From assembly GCF_025506355.1 (NCBI RefSeq), contig NZ_JANZYP010000016.1, positions 1 to 64,000 of the forward strand: a stretch of DNA of 64,000 nt, given 5' to 3'. Numbering within the stretch: position 1 is the stretch's first letter; each line of letters begins with the position of its first letter. The position numbers were made by a program, and so were the translations under genes. Below, one piece after another: positions 46,027-54,618 of the stretch. This stretch comes from Sphaerisporangium corydalis. Its GTDB lineage: Bacteria > Actinomycetota > Actinomycetes > Streptosporangiales > Streptosporangiaceae. Under the pieces are notes generated by a model. The model ran no database searches. It was not told where the DNA came from and was given only the letters and a program-made list of their open reading frames with translations.

Positions 46027-47247
46027 ATGACGACCCACGCCGATTGCGTCGCCCCGGGCCCGGACCTCGTGGTCACCGGCCACGCCGAGGTGCGCGCCGT
46101 ACTGGCCGATCCGCGCTTCACCGTCCCGCCACCCCCGCCCGGCGGCACGGAGGTGCCCGGGACCGTGGCGTGGCTGCGTGGACGGGTGTCGCGGTTCAGT
46201 GCCGGGCGTTCGCATGAGCGCCGCCGTGCCCTGGTGCGCGCCGACCTCGACCTCACCGACCCCCGCGCGCTGCGTGTCGCCGCGCGGTCCGAGGCGGCGG
46301 CCGTCCTGGAGCGGGCCGGACGCGGGCCGGTCGACGTCATGTCGCTGCTCGCACGTGCCGTCCCCCTCCGCGTGCTCGGCGGTGCGCTCGGAGTCGCCGA
46401 CGGCCATCTGGACGCTCTGGTGGCGGCCGTGTCGGCCGTCGCCGCCGCCTACCATCCGGGAGCGGACGCCCATCGCACCGCCCGCGCCGACGCCGCCGTG
46501 GACGAGCTGCTCACCCTGCTCGGCGGCGACCGCTCGGGGAATCTGGAGGACGACCGCTCGGGGGACATGGAGGGTGGTCGCTCAGGGGATCTGGAGGGTG
46601 GCCGTTCGGGGGATCTGGAGGTGGTGGCGAACCGGATCGGGACGCTCGTACAGGCGTGCGACGCGACCGCCGGGCTGATCGGCAACACCCTGGACGCCGC
46701 CCTCCGGCTCCCGCCCGGCCTGTCACTCCGGTGGTCCGCCGACGCGCTCGTCGCCGAGACCCTGCGCCTCGACCCTCCGGTCCGGTCCACGCGGCGCCTG
46801 GCCACCGAGGGCGCCGAGCTCGCGGGACGGCCGCTGGCACCCGGCACGCTGGTGGTGCTCGACCTCGCCGCCGCCAACCGCGACCCGCGCGTGTTCACTG
46901 CCCCGCACCGCTTCGAGCCCGGCCGGGCCGAGTCCCTCCAGGCGTCCCCTCACGTGACCTTCGACCACGGCCGCGCGGCGTCCCCTCACCTCACCTATGA
47001 CCCCGGCCGGACGGCGTCCCCTCACCTCAACTTGGACCCCGGCCGGGCGGCGTCCGCTCAGGCGCCCTCTCACCTGACCTTCGGCTCCGGGCTGCGGCCG
47101 TGCCCGGGCGCCGGGCAGGGGACGGCGCTGGCCTGCGGCGTCGTCGAGGCGCTGCTGCCGGGGTACGAGCTGGCCGCCGACGAGGTCCCCCACGAGCCGT
47201 CGCCCAACCTGCGGGTCCCCCTGACCCTGATGGTCCGCCCCCGCTGA
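46027..47247 (+). CDS. Cytochrome P450 with internal tandem repeats
   Basis: 406-aa bacterial P450. The ExxR motif is ETLRLDPP (Glu244-Arg247), followed by RSTRRLATEGAELAGRPLAP and a heme-binding loop FGSGLRPCPGAG with Cys359. The I-helix Thr is in QACDATAGLIGNT. Two repeat insertions are unusual. Residues 168-198 are four copies of an 8-residue GGRSGDLE unit, in the region before helix I. Residues 296-350 are four copies of a 12-residue DPGRAASPHLTF unit just before the heme loop, where normal P450s have it once. Ferredoxin partners are not adjacent. Folding with the second expansion is uncertain. ATG at 46027, weak ribosome site. Confidence 0.88.
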   Translation: MTTHADCVAPGPDLVVTGHAEVRAVLADPRFTVPPPPPGGTEVPGTVAWLRGRVSRFSAGRSHERRRALVRADLDLTDPRALRVAARSEAAAVLERAGRGPVDVMSLLARAVPLRVLGGALGVADGHLDALVAAVSAVAAAYHPGADAHRTARADAAVDELLTLLGGDRSGNLEDDRSGDMEGGRSGDLEGGRSGDLEVVANRIGTLVQACDATAGLIGNTLDAALRLPPGLSLRWSADALVAETLRLDPPVRSTRRLATEGAELAGRPLAPGTLVVLDLAAANRDPRVFTAPHRFEPGRAESLQASPHVTFDHGRAASPHLTYDPGRTASPHLNLDPGRAASAQAPSHLTFGSGLRPCPGAGQGTALACGVVEALLPGYELAADEVPHEPSPNLRVPLTLMVRPR

Positions 47248-47381
47248 GCCCGCCCCGGCCGTCCGGCACCACGCGGTGCGGGCCGGGACCGAGCCGGGTC
47301 CATGCGGTGAGGAAGGGATCCAGGGGCCGGCGGAGGAAGGATCCAGGGCGGCGGGGGAGCAGATCCAGGGCGGCGGGGGAG

Positions 47382-47741
47382 TCAGGTGTCGTGGCGGGGG
47401 ATGCCGGAGACCTCGTGGTCGGCGTGGAACAGGGCCTCGGCGATGAGCCGGCGGACGTGGGCGTCACGGGCCCGGTACAGGACGCGGCGGCCGTGCCTGC
47501 GGGTCTCGACCAGGCCGGCCAGGCGCAGCTTCGCCAGGTGCTGCGACACCGAGGGCCGGGCCACCTCGATCGCCCCGGCCAGCGACGACACGTCGTACTC
47601 GCCTGAGGCGAGCAGCCACATCAGGCGCAGCCGCGTCCCGTCGCTGAGCATGCGGAAGGACTCGACGGCCGTCTCCACCTGGGCGGCGGTGGGTCGCTCC
47701 TGCAACGGATGCGCACCTGATTCGTTGTCGCGTGCGTACAT
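47382..47741 (-). CDS. ArsR/SmtB-type metal-responsive repressor
   Basis: 119-aa winged-helix regulator: MLSDGTRLRLMWLLASGEYD, recognition region VARPSVSQHLAKLRLAGLVE, wing RRHGRRVLYRA. The His-rich C-terminus (FHADHEVSGIPRHDT) suits the alpha-5 zinc site of SmtB/CzrA proteins. The ATG at 47741 lacks a ribosome site, and a TATATG element lies a few bases upstream, so it may be leaderless. It is divergent by 48 bp from a cation diffusion facilitator and probably represses it until zinc or cobalt binds. Confidence 0.93.
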   Translation of the reverse strand: MYARDNESGAHPLQERPTAAQVETAVESFRMLSDGTRLRLMWLLASGEYDVSSLAGAIEVARPSVSQHLAKLRLAGLVETRRHGRRVLYRARDAHVRRLIAEALFHADHEVSGIPRHDT

Positions 47742-47789
47742 GACTACATATACTGCCCGCAACGGTCGTCGTCCGCAAGCGAGGAAACC

Positions 47790-48971
47790 ATGTCCGACCA
47801 GCAACGGCCCGGTTCTCCACCCCCCAACGAGCCCCACGCCCACGACAACGACACCCCCGACGGCCCGGCCGAGGCCCGCACCCATGGCCGCACCCATGGC
47901 CACGGACATGGCCACGGACATGGCCACGGACATGGCCACGGTGGTGGGCAGGGCGCGACGGGGTGGGGGCGGTGGGTCAGGGGGGTGGTCGCGTGGGGGG
48001 CGCATGTGCTGACCCCGCACAGTCATGACAGTGCCGCCAGGACCGACACCGCACTGGAGTCCAGCGCCCGGGGGATCCGCGTCCTCGGCCTGTCGTTCGC
48101 GGTCCTGGTCGTCACCGCCGCCGCGCAGGCCGTGGTCGTGGCGATGTCCGGGTCGGTGGCGCTGCTGGGCGACACGCTGCACAACTTCGCCGACGCCCTG
48201 ACCGCCGTCCCGCTCGCGGTCGCGTTCTGGCTCGGCCGGCGCGCGGCGACCCGCAGGTTCACCTACGGCTACGGCAAGGCCGAGGACCTGGCGGGCCTGG
48301 TCATCGTGATCGTCGTCGCCGCCTCGGCCGTGCTCGCCGGGTACCAGGCCGTCGAACGGCTGATCGCCCCGCAAGAGGTCCACGCGGTGGGGTGGGTCGC
48401 CGCGGCGGGCCTGATCGGCTTCGCCGGCAACGAGTGGGTGGCCCGCTACCGCCTCAGGGTGGGCCGCGAGATCGGCTCGGCGGCCCTGGTGGCCGACGGC
48501 CTGCACGCCCGCACCGACGGGTTCACCTCGTTGGCCGTGCTGGCGGGCGCCGGCGGGTCCGCGCTCGGGTTCCCGATCGCCGACCCCATCGTGGGCCTGC
48601 TGATCACCTTCGCGATCTGCCTGGTGCTGCGCGACGCGGCCAGGGAGGTGTACCACCGCCTGATGGACGCGGTCGACCCCGCCCTGCTGGACCACGCGGA
48701 GCGGGTCCTCGCGGCGACGCCCGGGGTGCTGCGGGCCGGAACGGTCCGGATACGCTGGGTCGGTCACGTGGTGCGGGCCGAGGTCGACATCGTGGTCGAC
48801 CACCACCTGACGCTCATCCAGGCGCACGCGGTCGCCGTGGAGGCCGAGCACCGCCTGATCCACGAGGTGCCCCGCCTGCGCGCCGCCACCGTGCACGCCG
48901 ACCCCGACGGGCCCAGCGACGCCGACCACCACGCGCCCCTGAGCGACCACCGCGAACCGAGCACGACCTGA
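47790..48971 (+). CDS. Cation diffusion facilitator (Zn/Co efflux)
   Basis: 393-aa CDF exporter in the cytoplasmic membrane. A cytosolic His-rich stretch (residues about 29-52, Gly-His repeats) binds metal. Six helices follow: VLGLSFAVLVVTAAAQAVVV, then MSGSVALLGDTLHNFADAL with the HxxxD metal site (His, Asp), YGYGKAEDLAGLVIVIVVAA, and LVADGLHARTDGFTSL with the second HxxxD. The C-terminal domain has DIVVDHHLTLIQAHAVA. The ATG at 47790 follows GAGGAAA. Controlled by the divergent ArsR protein. The His-rich part is a tandem 12-bp DNA repeat. Confidence 0.95.
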   Translation: MSDQQRPGSPPPNEPHAHDNDTPDGPAEARTHGRTHGHGHGHGHGHGHGHGGGQGATGWGRWVRGVVAWGAHVLTPHSHDSAARTDTALESSARGIRVLGLSFAVLVVTAAAQAVVVAMSGSVALLGDTLHNFADALTAVPLAVAFWLGRRAATRRFTYGYGKAEDLAGLVIVIVVAASAVLAGYQAVERLIAPQEVHAVGWVAAAGLIGFAGNEWVARYRLRVGREIGSAALVADGLHARTDGFTSLAVLAGAGGSALGFPIADPIVGLLITFAICLVLRDAAREVYHRLMDAVDPALLDHAERVLAATPGVLRAGTVRIRWVGHVVRAEVDIVVDHHLTLIQAHAVAVEAEHRLIHEVPRLRAATVHADPDGPSDADHHAPLSDHREPSTT

Positions 48972-49038
48972 CGAGGACCGAGCACGGCCTGACGCGGACC
49001 TGGGGTCAAAGCCCGCTATTTCCTACGTAATCAGTAGG

Positions 49039-49044
49039 TATAAT
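49039..49044 (+). promoter_or_regulatory. Consensus -10 element for the sulfotransferase gene
   Basis: TATAAT in an AT-rich patch, about 35 bp before the start at 49079. A -35 is not evident at 17-nt spacing. Confidence 0.4.
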
Positions 49045-49078
49045 GCTCGCTGATGTCGCCTGTGCCGAGGAGATCAGG

Positions 49079-50068
49079 ATGGCTCTACCGGATTTCCTGG
49101 TGATCGGGGCGCCCAAGACGGGGACGACCGCGCTGCACATGGCGCTCGCCCGGCACCCCTCCCTGTTCATGTCCGCGGTCAAGGAACCCAAGTTCTTCCT
49201 CACCGACGGCCCGCCGCCCACCCGGGGCGGCCCTGGGGACGCGCAGACCTTCAGGGAGCACGTGTGGAGCCGCCCGGACTACGAGGCGCTGTTCGAAGCG
49301 GCCCCTCCCGGGACGCTCACGGGGGAGTCCACCCCCTTCTACCTGTACGACCGTGGGGCTCAGCGCCGCATCCACGCGCTGATCCCGGCGGCCAAACTGA
49401 TCGTCATCCTGCGTGACCCGGTCGAGCGGGCCCATTCCAACTGGACGCACCTGTGGTCGGCCGGCCTGGAGCCCATCGGCGACGTGGTCCGCGCCTGCGC
49501 CGAGGAGGAGCGCCGCGCCGCCGCCGGCTGGTCGGCGTTCTGGCACTACGTCGGCCTTGGCCGGTACGGCGAGCAGCTCCAGCACCTGTTCGGCCTGTTC
49601 CCCCGGGAGAATGTCCTGCTGTTCCGCTACCGCGACCTGGTGGACGAGCCCGTGGCGACGCTGGATCGCATCTGCGGGTTCCTCGGCGTGGCCCAGGGCG
49701 TGATCACCGAGGTGCCGCGCGAGAACGTCACCGCCCACCCCGATCCGACGCTGCGCCACCAGGCGCTGTCGCGCGTGCTCCGTACGGGCGCGACGGTGGG
49801 GCGCCACCTCCCGGGGTCGCTGGCCGCCCGCATCACCGAGCCGCTCGAACGTGCCCTGCAGGACCGGGGCCGCCCGCGCCGCCCGCTGGGCTGGGACGAG
49901 CGGCAGGCCCTGATCCCGAGGTTCGAGGACGACGTGGCCCTGCTGGAACGCGTCACCGGTGAGGTGTTCGGCGACTGGCTGGGCCCCCGCGACCGGTCGG
50001 GCGGCCTGATGGGCGACCGCCCCCCCGGCCAGCGCCAGGCCCGCAACGGCCGCCCCCGCCTCCCCTGA
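49079..50068 (+). CDS. PAPS-dependent sulfotransferase
   Basis: 329-aa sulfotransferase moving sulfate from PAPS to an unknown acceptor. The 5'-phosphosulfate loop is FLVIGAPKTGTTALHMALAR near the N-terminus. The 3'-phosphate motif is VILRDPVERAHSNWTHLW. The layout (EPKFF, GESTPFYLY) is that of the heparan/NodH-like soluble family. GAGGAG precedes the ATG at 49079; an ATG at 49043 lacks a site. Substrate may be a secondary metabolite or a surface glycan. It converges with an SDR gene at 18 bp. Confidence 0.92.
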   Translation: MALPDFLVIGAPKTGTTALHMALARHPSLFMSAVKEPKFFLTDGPPPTRGGPGDAQTFREHVWSRPDYEALFEAAPPGTLTGESTPFYLYDRGAQRRIHALIPAAKLIVILRDPVERAHSNWTHLWSAGLEPIGDVVRACAEEERRAAAGWSAFWHYVGLGRYGEQLQHLFGLFPRENVLLFRYRDLVDEPVATLDRICGFLGVAQGVITEVPRENVTAHPDPTLRHQALSRVLRTGATVGRHLPGSLAARITEPLERALQDRGRPRRPLGWDERQALIPRFEDDVALLERVTGEVFGDWLGPRDRSGGLMGDRPPGQRQARNGRPRLP

Positions 50069-50086
50069 CCCCCCGCGCGGGCCCGG

Positions 50087-50863
50087 TCAGCTTCTCGCCT
50101 CGGGGTCGTGGGCGAGGATCGTGCGGCCGCCGTCGACCGGTACGGTCGCGCCGGTGATGAAGCCCGCGTCCGGTGACAGCAGGTACGCGATGGCGGCGGC
50201 GATCTCGCGCGCGTCGGCGACCCGGCCCAGCGGATGCAGGCCGGCCATCCGTTGCTCCACGCGGGCGGCCTCCGCCGGTCCTCGCGACGCCAGGAGGCCG
50301 TCGTAGCGCTCGGTGCGCACCGAGCCGGGCGCCACCGCGTTGACCCGGATGTCACGCGGGCCGTACTCGACCGCCAGCGCCCGGGTCATCCCCTCGATGG
50401 CCGCCTTGGCGGTCGCGTACGGCAGCGAACCCGGGACCGCTTGGCGCGCCTGGTGGGAGGAGACGTTGACGATCGCCCCGGGGGTACCGGCGGCGAGGAA
50501 CCGGCGGACCGCGGTCGCGCATCCGGCCACGGCCGCGTCCAGGTTCAGCGCGATCAGCTCCAGGATCTGCCGGGCGGTGGCCGAGTGCACCGAGGCGTCC
50601 CGGAACACGGCGGCGTTGTTGACCCATCCGGCCAGCGGAGCCGCGGCCTCGGCCGCGTCGGCTGCCCGTTCGGTGACGCGCTCGTCGGCGGCGTCGCCGG
50701 TCACGACGATCAGGCGCCCTCCAGCGGGGTGGTCGTCCGCCCAGGTCAGGGCCGCCGGATCCCGCTCGACCGCGACGACCGTGTCGCCCGCGGCGGCCAG
50801 CCGTTCGACCAGCGCCCGGCCGATCCCCCGGCCACCCCCCGTCACCACATGCGAACGGCTCAT
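50087..50863 (-). CDS. Short-chain dehydrogenase/reductase
   Basis: 258-aa classical SDR. Nucleotide motif VVTGGGRGIGRALVERLAA, NNAA motif (GWVNNAAVF), catalytic Ser in IVNVSSHQ, and YATAKAAIEGMTRALAVEYG with catalytic Tyr and Lys are all present, as is DIRVNAVAPGSV. Substrate not evident. GAGGAGGAG precedes the ATG at 50863. It is divergent from a LacI-type regulator, so it may act on a sugar or polyol and be controlled by that regulator. Confidence 0.93.
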   Translation of the reverse strand: MSRSHVVTGGGRGIGRALVERLAAAGDTVVAVERDPAALTWADDHPAGGRLIVVTGDAADERVTERAADAAEAAAPLAGWVNNAAVFRDASVHSATARQILELIALNLDAAVAGCATAVRRFLAAGTPGAIVNVSSHQARQAVPGSLPYATAKAAIEGMTRALAVEYGPRDIRVNAVAPGSVRTERYDGLLASRGPAEAARVEQRMAGLHPLGRVADAREIAAAIAYLLSPDAGFITGATVPVDGGRTILAHDPEARS

Positions 50864-50993
50864 CGCTCCTCCTCGATCTCAGGCCGCATCCCCACGGCAC
50901 GCCAGGGCCACCGTTCCAGGACAGCGCCAGGCCGCCGTCCAAGGACGGCGCCAGGCCGCCGTTCCAGGACAAGGGATCGGCCGTCCCACTGTC

Positions 50994-51019
50994 AAGTGCT
51001 TCCATGAAAGCACTTTCAT
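50994..51019. promoter_or_regulatory. Overlapping palindromes, LacI-type operator
   Basis: AAGTGCTT (50994-51001) pairs with AAGCACTT (51008-51015), and ATGAAAG (51004-51010) pairs with CTTTCAT (51013-51019). Both dyads sit between the divergent SDR and LacI genes and resemble LacI-family sites. Confidence 0.65.
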
Positions 51020-51061
51020 CATAGGATCGACGCAGCGACCGCACCGAAGGAGAGCACACCC

Positions 51062-52060
51062 GTGAGCAGCCCGCCGACCATCTACGACGTGGCCACCGAA
51101 GCGGGCGTCAGCATCGCCACGGTGTCCAGGGCCCTCAACTCACCCGGCAAGGTGGGCGAGCGGACCCGCCGCAGGGTCCTGGCCGCCGTGGACGCGCTCG
51201 GCTTCACCCCCCGGCCGGACGCCGTGGCCAAGGCGCGCCGTGGCGCCGGGCGCATCGGCGTGATCGCGCCCCACACCTCCTACCCGTCGGTGGCCCGCCG
51301 CCTCAACGGCATCCTCCAGGCCGTCGGCTCGCGATCGCTGGAAGTCGTCCTGTACGACCAGGAATCGGCCGCCGAGAGCCCCGCGCCCCTGCTGGCGAGC
51401 CTGCCGATCACCGGCAGGCTCGACGGCCTCATCGTGGTCAGCCTTCCCCTGGACGCGACCGTGGCCGACCGGCTCATCGGCCTGGGACCGCCTGCCGTCC
51501 TGCTCGACATGCGCCACCCCGGGTTCGACTCGGTCCACACCGACGACGTCGCGGGCGGCCGTCTGGCCGCCGCGCACCTGATGGAGCGCGGGCACCGCCG
51601 GTGCGGGTTCCTCGGCGAGGCCCAGCGATCCGACCGCTACCTGTCGCCATCGCGGCTCAGGCTCGACGGATACCGCGCCGCGCTCGCCGAAGCCGGTCAC
51701 GACCTCGGCGAGGACGACGTACGGCTGGTCCGCCACCGCGCACGGGACGCCCTGGCCGCCGCCCGGGACCTGCTGTCCCGCGAGGAGCGCCCGTCCGCGG
51801 TCTTCGCCGCCGACGACACCCTCGCCGCCGGGGTGCTGCGGGCCGCCCGCGACCTCGGCCTGGCCGTCCCCGGCGACGTCGCCGTGATCGGCTTCGACGA
51901 CGGCGAGCTGGCCGAGGTCATGGACCTCACCACCGTCCGCCAGCCGCTGGAGGAATCCGGCCACGCCGCCATGGAACGCCTCATCCAGCGGCTCGCCCGG
52001 CAGGCCACCCCCCGGGACGTGGCACTGGAACTGCGGCTGACCGTCCGCGCGACGACGTGA
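51062..52060 (+). CDS. LacI family transcriptional regulator
   Basis: 332-aa repressor. HTH and hinge: TIYDVATEAGVSIATVSRAL, then the hinge helix PDAVAKARRG. The periplasmic-binding-protein-like effector domain follows with RIGVIAPHTSYPSVARRL, DSVHTDDVAGGRLAAAHLM and VAVIGFDDGELAEVMDLTTV. Effector probably a sugar. The GTG at 51062 follows AAGGAGA. It likely regulates itself and the divergent SDR, and possibly the convergent GH43-like gene. Confidence 0.94.
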   Translation: MSSPPTIYDVATEAGVSIATVSRALNSPGKVGERTRRRVLAAVDALGFTPRPDAVAKARRGAGRIGVIAPHTSYPSVARRLNGILQAVGSRSLEVVLYDQESAAESPAPLLASLPITGRLDGLIVVSLPLDATVADRLIGLGPPAVLLDMRHPGFDSVHTDDVAGGRLAAAHLMERGHRRCGFLGEAQRSDRYLSPSRLRLDGYRAALAEAGHDLGEDDVRLVRHRARDALAAARDLLSREERPSAVFAADDTLAAGVLRAARDLGLAVPGDVAVIGFDDGELAEVMDLTTVRQPLEESGHAAMERLIQRLARQATPRDVALELRLTVRATT

Positions 52061-52109
52061 CGGACGCGACGACCGTGCCCGCCGGGTCCACCACGCCGGG
52101 ACGCGGGGG

Positions 52110-53015
52110 TCAGCGCAGCTCGGTGCGCAGCTCGTGGGCGCCGTCGGCGCGGGTGAGCTCGTAGTACAGGCGCAGGCTGCCGTCCGGGAGCTCCAGGACG
52201 TCCAGGTAGCGCAGCCCGCCGTGGGGCGACCACGCGATCGGCTCGGTGCCGACCGGGGTCAAGGTGGCGTGGTCGGGGCCGGTGGCCAGGCCCGTGCGCT
52301 CCTCGTAGTTCTCCGCGGCGCTGGCCCGCCCGTCGTAGGCGGCGAGGATCGTGTCGCCGGCGCGGACCACCGAGGTGACCCGGGTGCCCCGCGAGTCCCA
52401 GGTGCCGGCGCGGCCGCTCAGGGCGGTGCCGTGCCAGGTCCATTCGAGGCCGTCGGCGCTGGTGGCGTAGTCGGTGACCATCTGGTCCTCCTCGCCGGGG
52501 TCGGCGAGCGGGTGGACCGAGGCCCACAGGTGCCACAGGCCGTCGTGGTGCACGATCACCGGGTCCTTGACGCCGGTCTTGGGGTCGCCGGGCAGCACGA
52601 CCGAGCGCCGCGTGGCGTCGAACCGCGAGGGGTCGTCGGCCTCCAGCACCTCCACCCGCCAGTGCTTGGTGTTGTGGGTGGCGCAGCTGATGTACAGGCG
52701 CCAGGTGCCCTCGGGGGTACGCACCAGGGCGGGCCGCTCCAGGGACTCGGTGTCGACCTCCTCGCGGCCGAGGGTGTAGATCGTCTCGAACCGCTCACCC
52801 CGCTCGCCGTCGAGCGACCGGGCCACGACGACGGCGTACCCGCGCCCCTGGCCGATCGGGCGGCGCAGGCGGTAGGCCAGGTAGATCACTCCGTCGCTGA
52901 GCACCGCGCTCGGCGCGCCCGCCCAGTGGCCCGCCGCGTCCTGCGGGGGCGCCACGACGAGCACCGAGCGCTCCGGCCGGAGCGACAGGGCTACGGGGAA
53001 GTCGTTCTCTTTCAT
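52110..53015 (-). CDS. GH43/GH32-superfamily five-bladed propeller protein
   Basis: 301-aa protein with the repeats of five-bladed beta-propeller glycosidases. SLERPALVRTPEGTWRLYIS and VKDPVIVHHDGLWHLWASVH resemble blades of GH43/GH62/GH130-like enzymes, with a possible catalytic Asp in KDPV. There is no signal peptide, so it is cytosolic. Substrate probably a small glycoside; near the LacI regulator. I take the ATG at 53015 (MKENDF); no ribosome site is visible and the preceding DNA is AT-rich, so a leaderless transcript is possible. Confidence 0.75.
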   Translation of the reverse strand: MKENDFPVALSLRPERSVLVVAPPQDAAGHWAGAPSAVLSDGVIYLAYRLRRPIGQGRGYAVVVARSLDGERGERFETIYTLGREEVDTESLERPALVRTPEGTWRLYISCATHNTKHWRVEVLEADDPSRFDATRRSVVLPGDPKTGVKDPVIVHHDGLWHLWASVHPLADPGEEDQMVTDYATSADGLEWTWHGTALSGRAGTWDSRGTRVTSVVRAGDTILAAYDGRASAAENYEERTGLATGPDHATLTPVGTEPIAWSPHGGLRYLDVLELPDGSLRLYYELTRADGAHELRTELR

Positions 53016-53127
53016 CGGCACGTCGAAACAATAGACAACATTGGCCGCCGATGCCGAAAGACGGGCCGGTAGGTGGGGCCGGTCCGGCCCCAGTTTTCTC
53101 CTGTGTTCCCCCTGGACCACCCCACAA

Positions 53128-54468
53128 TCAGTCGGCGGCGGCGTCTTCGGGGGTGGACCGCGCGAGGGAGGCCAGGACCGTCAGCGCCTCGGAGAGCACC
53201 CCGACCGGCGGCGAGGCCAGCCCGACGCGCACCGCCGGGGGCGCGCTCCGCGTCGCGACGGCGAAGGAGGCCGCGGGCGTGACCGCGATGCCGCGCCGCG
53301 CGGCCGCCGCCACGAAGGTCTCGGCGCGCCAGGGCTCGGGCAGCTCCAGCCAGCAGTAGTACGAGTGCGGGTCCGCGCGTACGGCGAGCCCGGCGAGGCT
53401 CAGGCGGGCCGCCCGCTGGCGCGCGGCGGCGTCCTCGCGCTTGGCCCGCTCCAGGGCGGCCACGGTGCCGCCGGCGATCCACCGGGTCGCGGCCGCCAGG
53501 GCGAGGCCCTGCGCCGTCCAGGCCCCCGACCGCAACGCCGCGGCGATCGGGAGGACCTGGTCCGGGGGCGCCACGGCGAAGCCGGCCGTCAGGCCGGGGG
53601 CCAGCCGCTTGGACAGGCTGTCCACCAGGATCGTGTGGCCGGGGGCCAGCGCGGCCAGCGGCGGCCCGGCGTCCTCGCGCAGGAAGGCCCAGATGGTGTC
53701 CTCGATCGCGTGCAGGCCGAGCGCGCGCAGGGTGGCGGCGATCTCGGCGCGCCGGTCCGGGGGCATGGTGGTCCCGAGCGGGTTGTGCAGGGTCGGCTGC
53801 AGGTACACCGCGCGCAGCGGGGTGGCGCGGTGGGCGGCGGCCAGGGCGCCGGGCAGCGGCCCGTGCTCGTCGCCCGGCAGCGGGACCAGGATGACGCCGA
53901 GCCGCCCGGCGACGGCCTTGACCACCGGGTAGGTCAGCGCCTCCACGCCGAGCCGCCCGCCCGGCGGCACCAGCGCGGCCAGCACTCCGGCGATGGCCTG
54001 GCGGCCGTTCCCGGCGAACAGGACGCGCGCGGGGTCGGGTTCCCAGCCGCCTCGGGCCAGCAGGCGGGCCGTGGCGTCACGGGCCTCGGGGGTGCCGGAC
54101 GGGCCCGCGGGCCGCAGCGCCGCCTCGAGGACGTCGGGGCGCAGCAGGCGGCCCAGGCCCTCTGCGAGCAGGGCGGCCTGCCCCGGCGCCGACGGGTAGT
54201 TCAGCTCCAGGTCGACCCTGGCCCCGCCGGGCTCCACCAGCGCGGGCCCGTACGAGCGCTCCGCCGCGCGCACGAACGTGCCCCGGCCGACCTCGCCGGC
54301 CACCAGCCCCCGCCTGGCCAGCTCGCGGTACACCCGGGCGGCGGTGGAGGCGGCGATGCCCCGGCGGCGGGCGAACGCGCGCTGCGGGGGGAGCTGGTCG
54401 CCGGGGCGCAGCCGCCCGGCGGCGATGTCGGCGGCCACGGCGTCGGCGACCCGCCGGTAGTCCTCCAT
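53128..54468 (-). CDS. MocR/PdxR-type GntR-aminotransferase regulator
   Basis: 446-aa regulator fusing a GntR winged helix (residues 1-70: YRRVADAVAADIAAGRLRPG, RRGIAASTAARVYRELARRG) to a fold-type I aminotransferase-like domain. PLP Lys is in LVDSLSKRLAPGLTAGF; QPTLHNPLGTTMP and RVLFAGNGRQAIAGVL are typical. Such proteins bind PLP and an amino compound. The ATG at 54468 follows GGGGGTG. Divergent from an alpha/beta hydrolase; the shared promoter contains a perfect ATTGCAC dyad and a third half-site. Confidence 0.93.
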   Translation of the reverse strand: MEDYRRVADAVAADIAAGRLRPGDQLPPQRAFARRRGIAASTAARVYRELARRGLVAGEVGRGTFVRAAERSYGPALVEPGGARVDLELNYPSAPGQAALLAEGLGRLLRPDVLEAALRPAGPSGTPEARDATARLLARGGWEPDPARVLFAGNGRQAIAGVLAALVPPGGRLGVEALTYPVVKAVAGRLGVILVPLPGDEHGPLPGALAAAHRATPLRAVYLQPTLHNPLGTTMPPDRRAEIAATLRALGLHAIEDTIWAFLREDAGPPLAALAPGHTILVDSLSKRLAPGLTAGFAVAPPDQVLPIAAALRSGAWTAQGLALAAATRWIAGGTVAALERAKREDAAARQRAARLSLAGLAVRADPHSYYCWLELPEPWRAETFVAAAARRGIAVTPAASFAVATRSAPPAVRVGLASPPVGVLSEALTVLASLARSTPEDAAAD

Positions 54469-54495
54469 CAAGCACCCCCTGGTAGCAAAGCTTGG

Positions 54496-54528
54496 ATTGC
54501 ACCGAGTGCAATGATGATATTGCACTCG
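54496..54528. promoter_or_regulatory. MocR operator: inverted pair plus third half-site
   Basis: ATTGCACCGAGTGCAAT (54496-54512) has perfect 7-bp arms. ATTGCACTCG (54519-54528) repeats the half-site. Two direct plus one inverted site is the usual architecture for GabR/PdxR-like dimers. Confidence 0.7.
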
Positions 54529-54618
54529 CCGGGGTGCCCGTCCTAGCATCGCCGTCAGCGGCGGGACCGCTGCCGGGGACGCGCACCGCGCGGGCGCCGG
54601 CCGGGGGAGGACGTGGTC

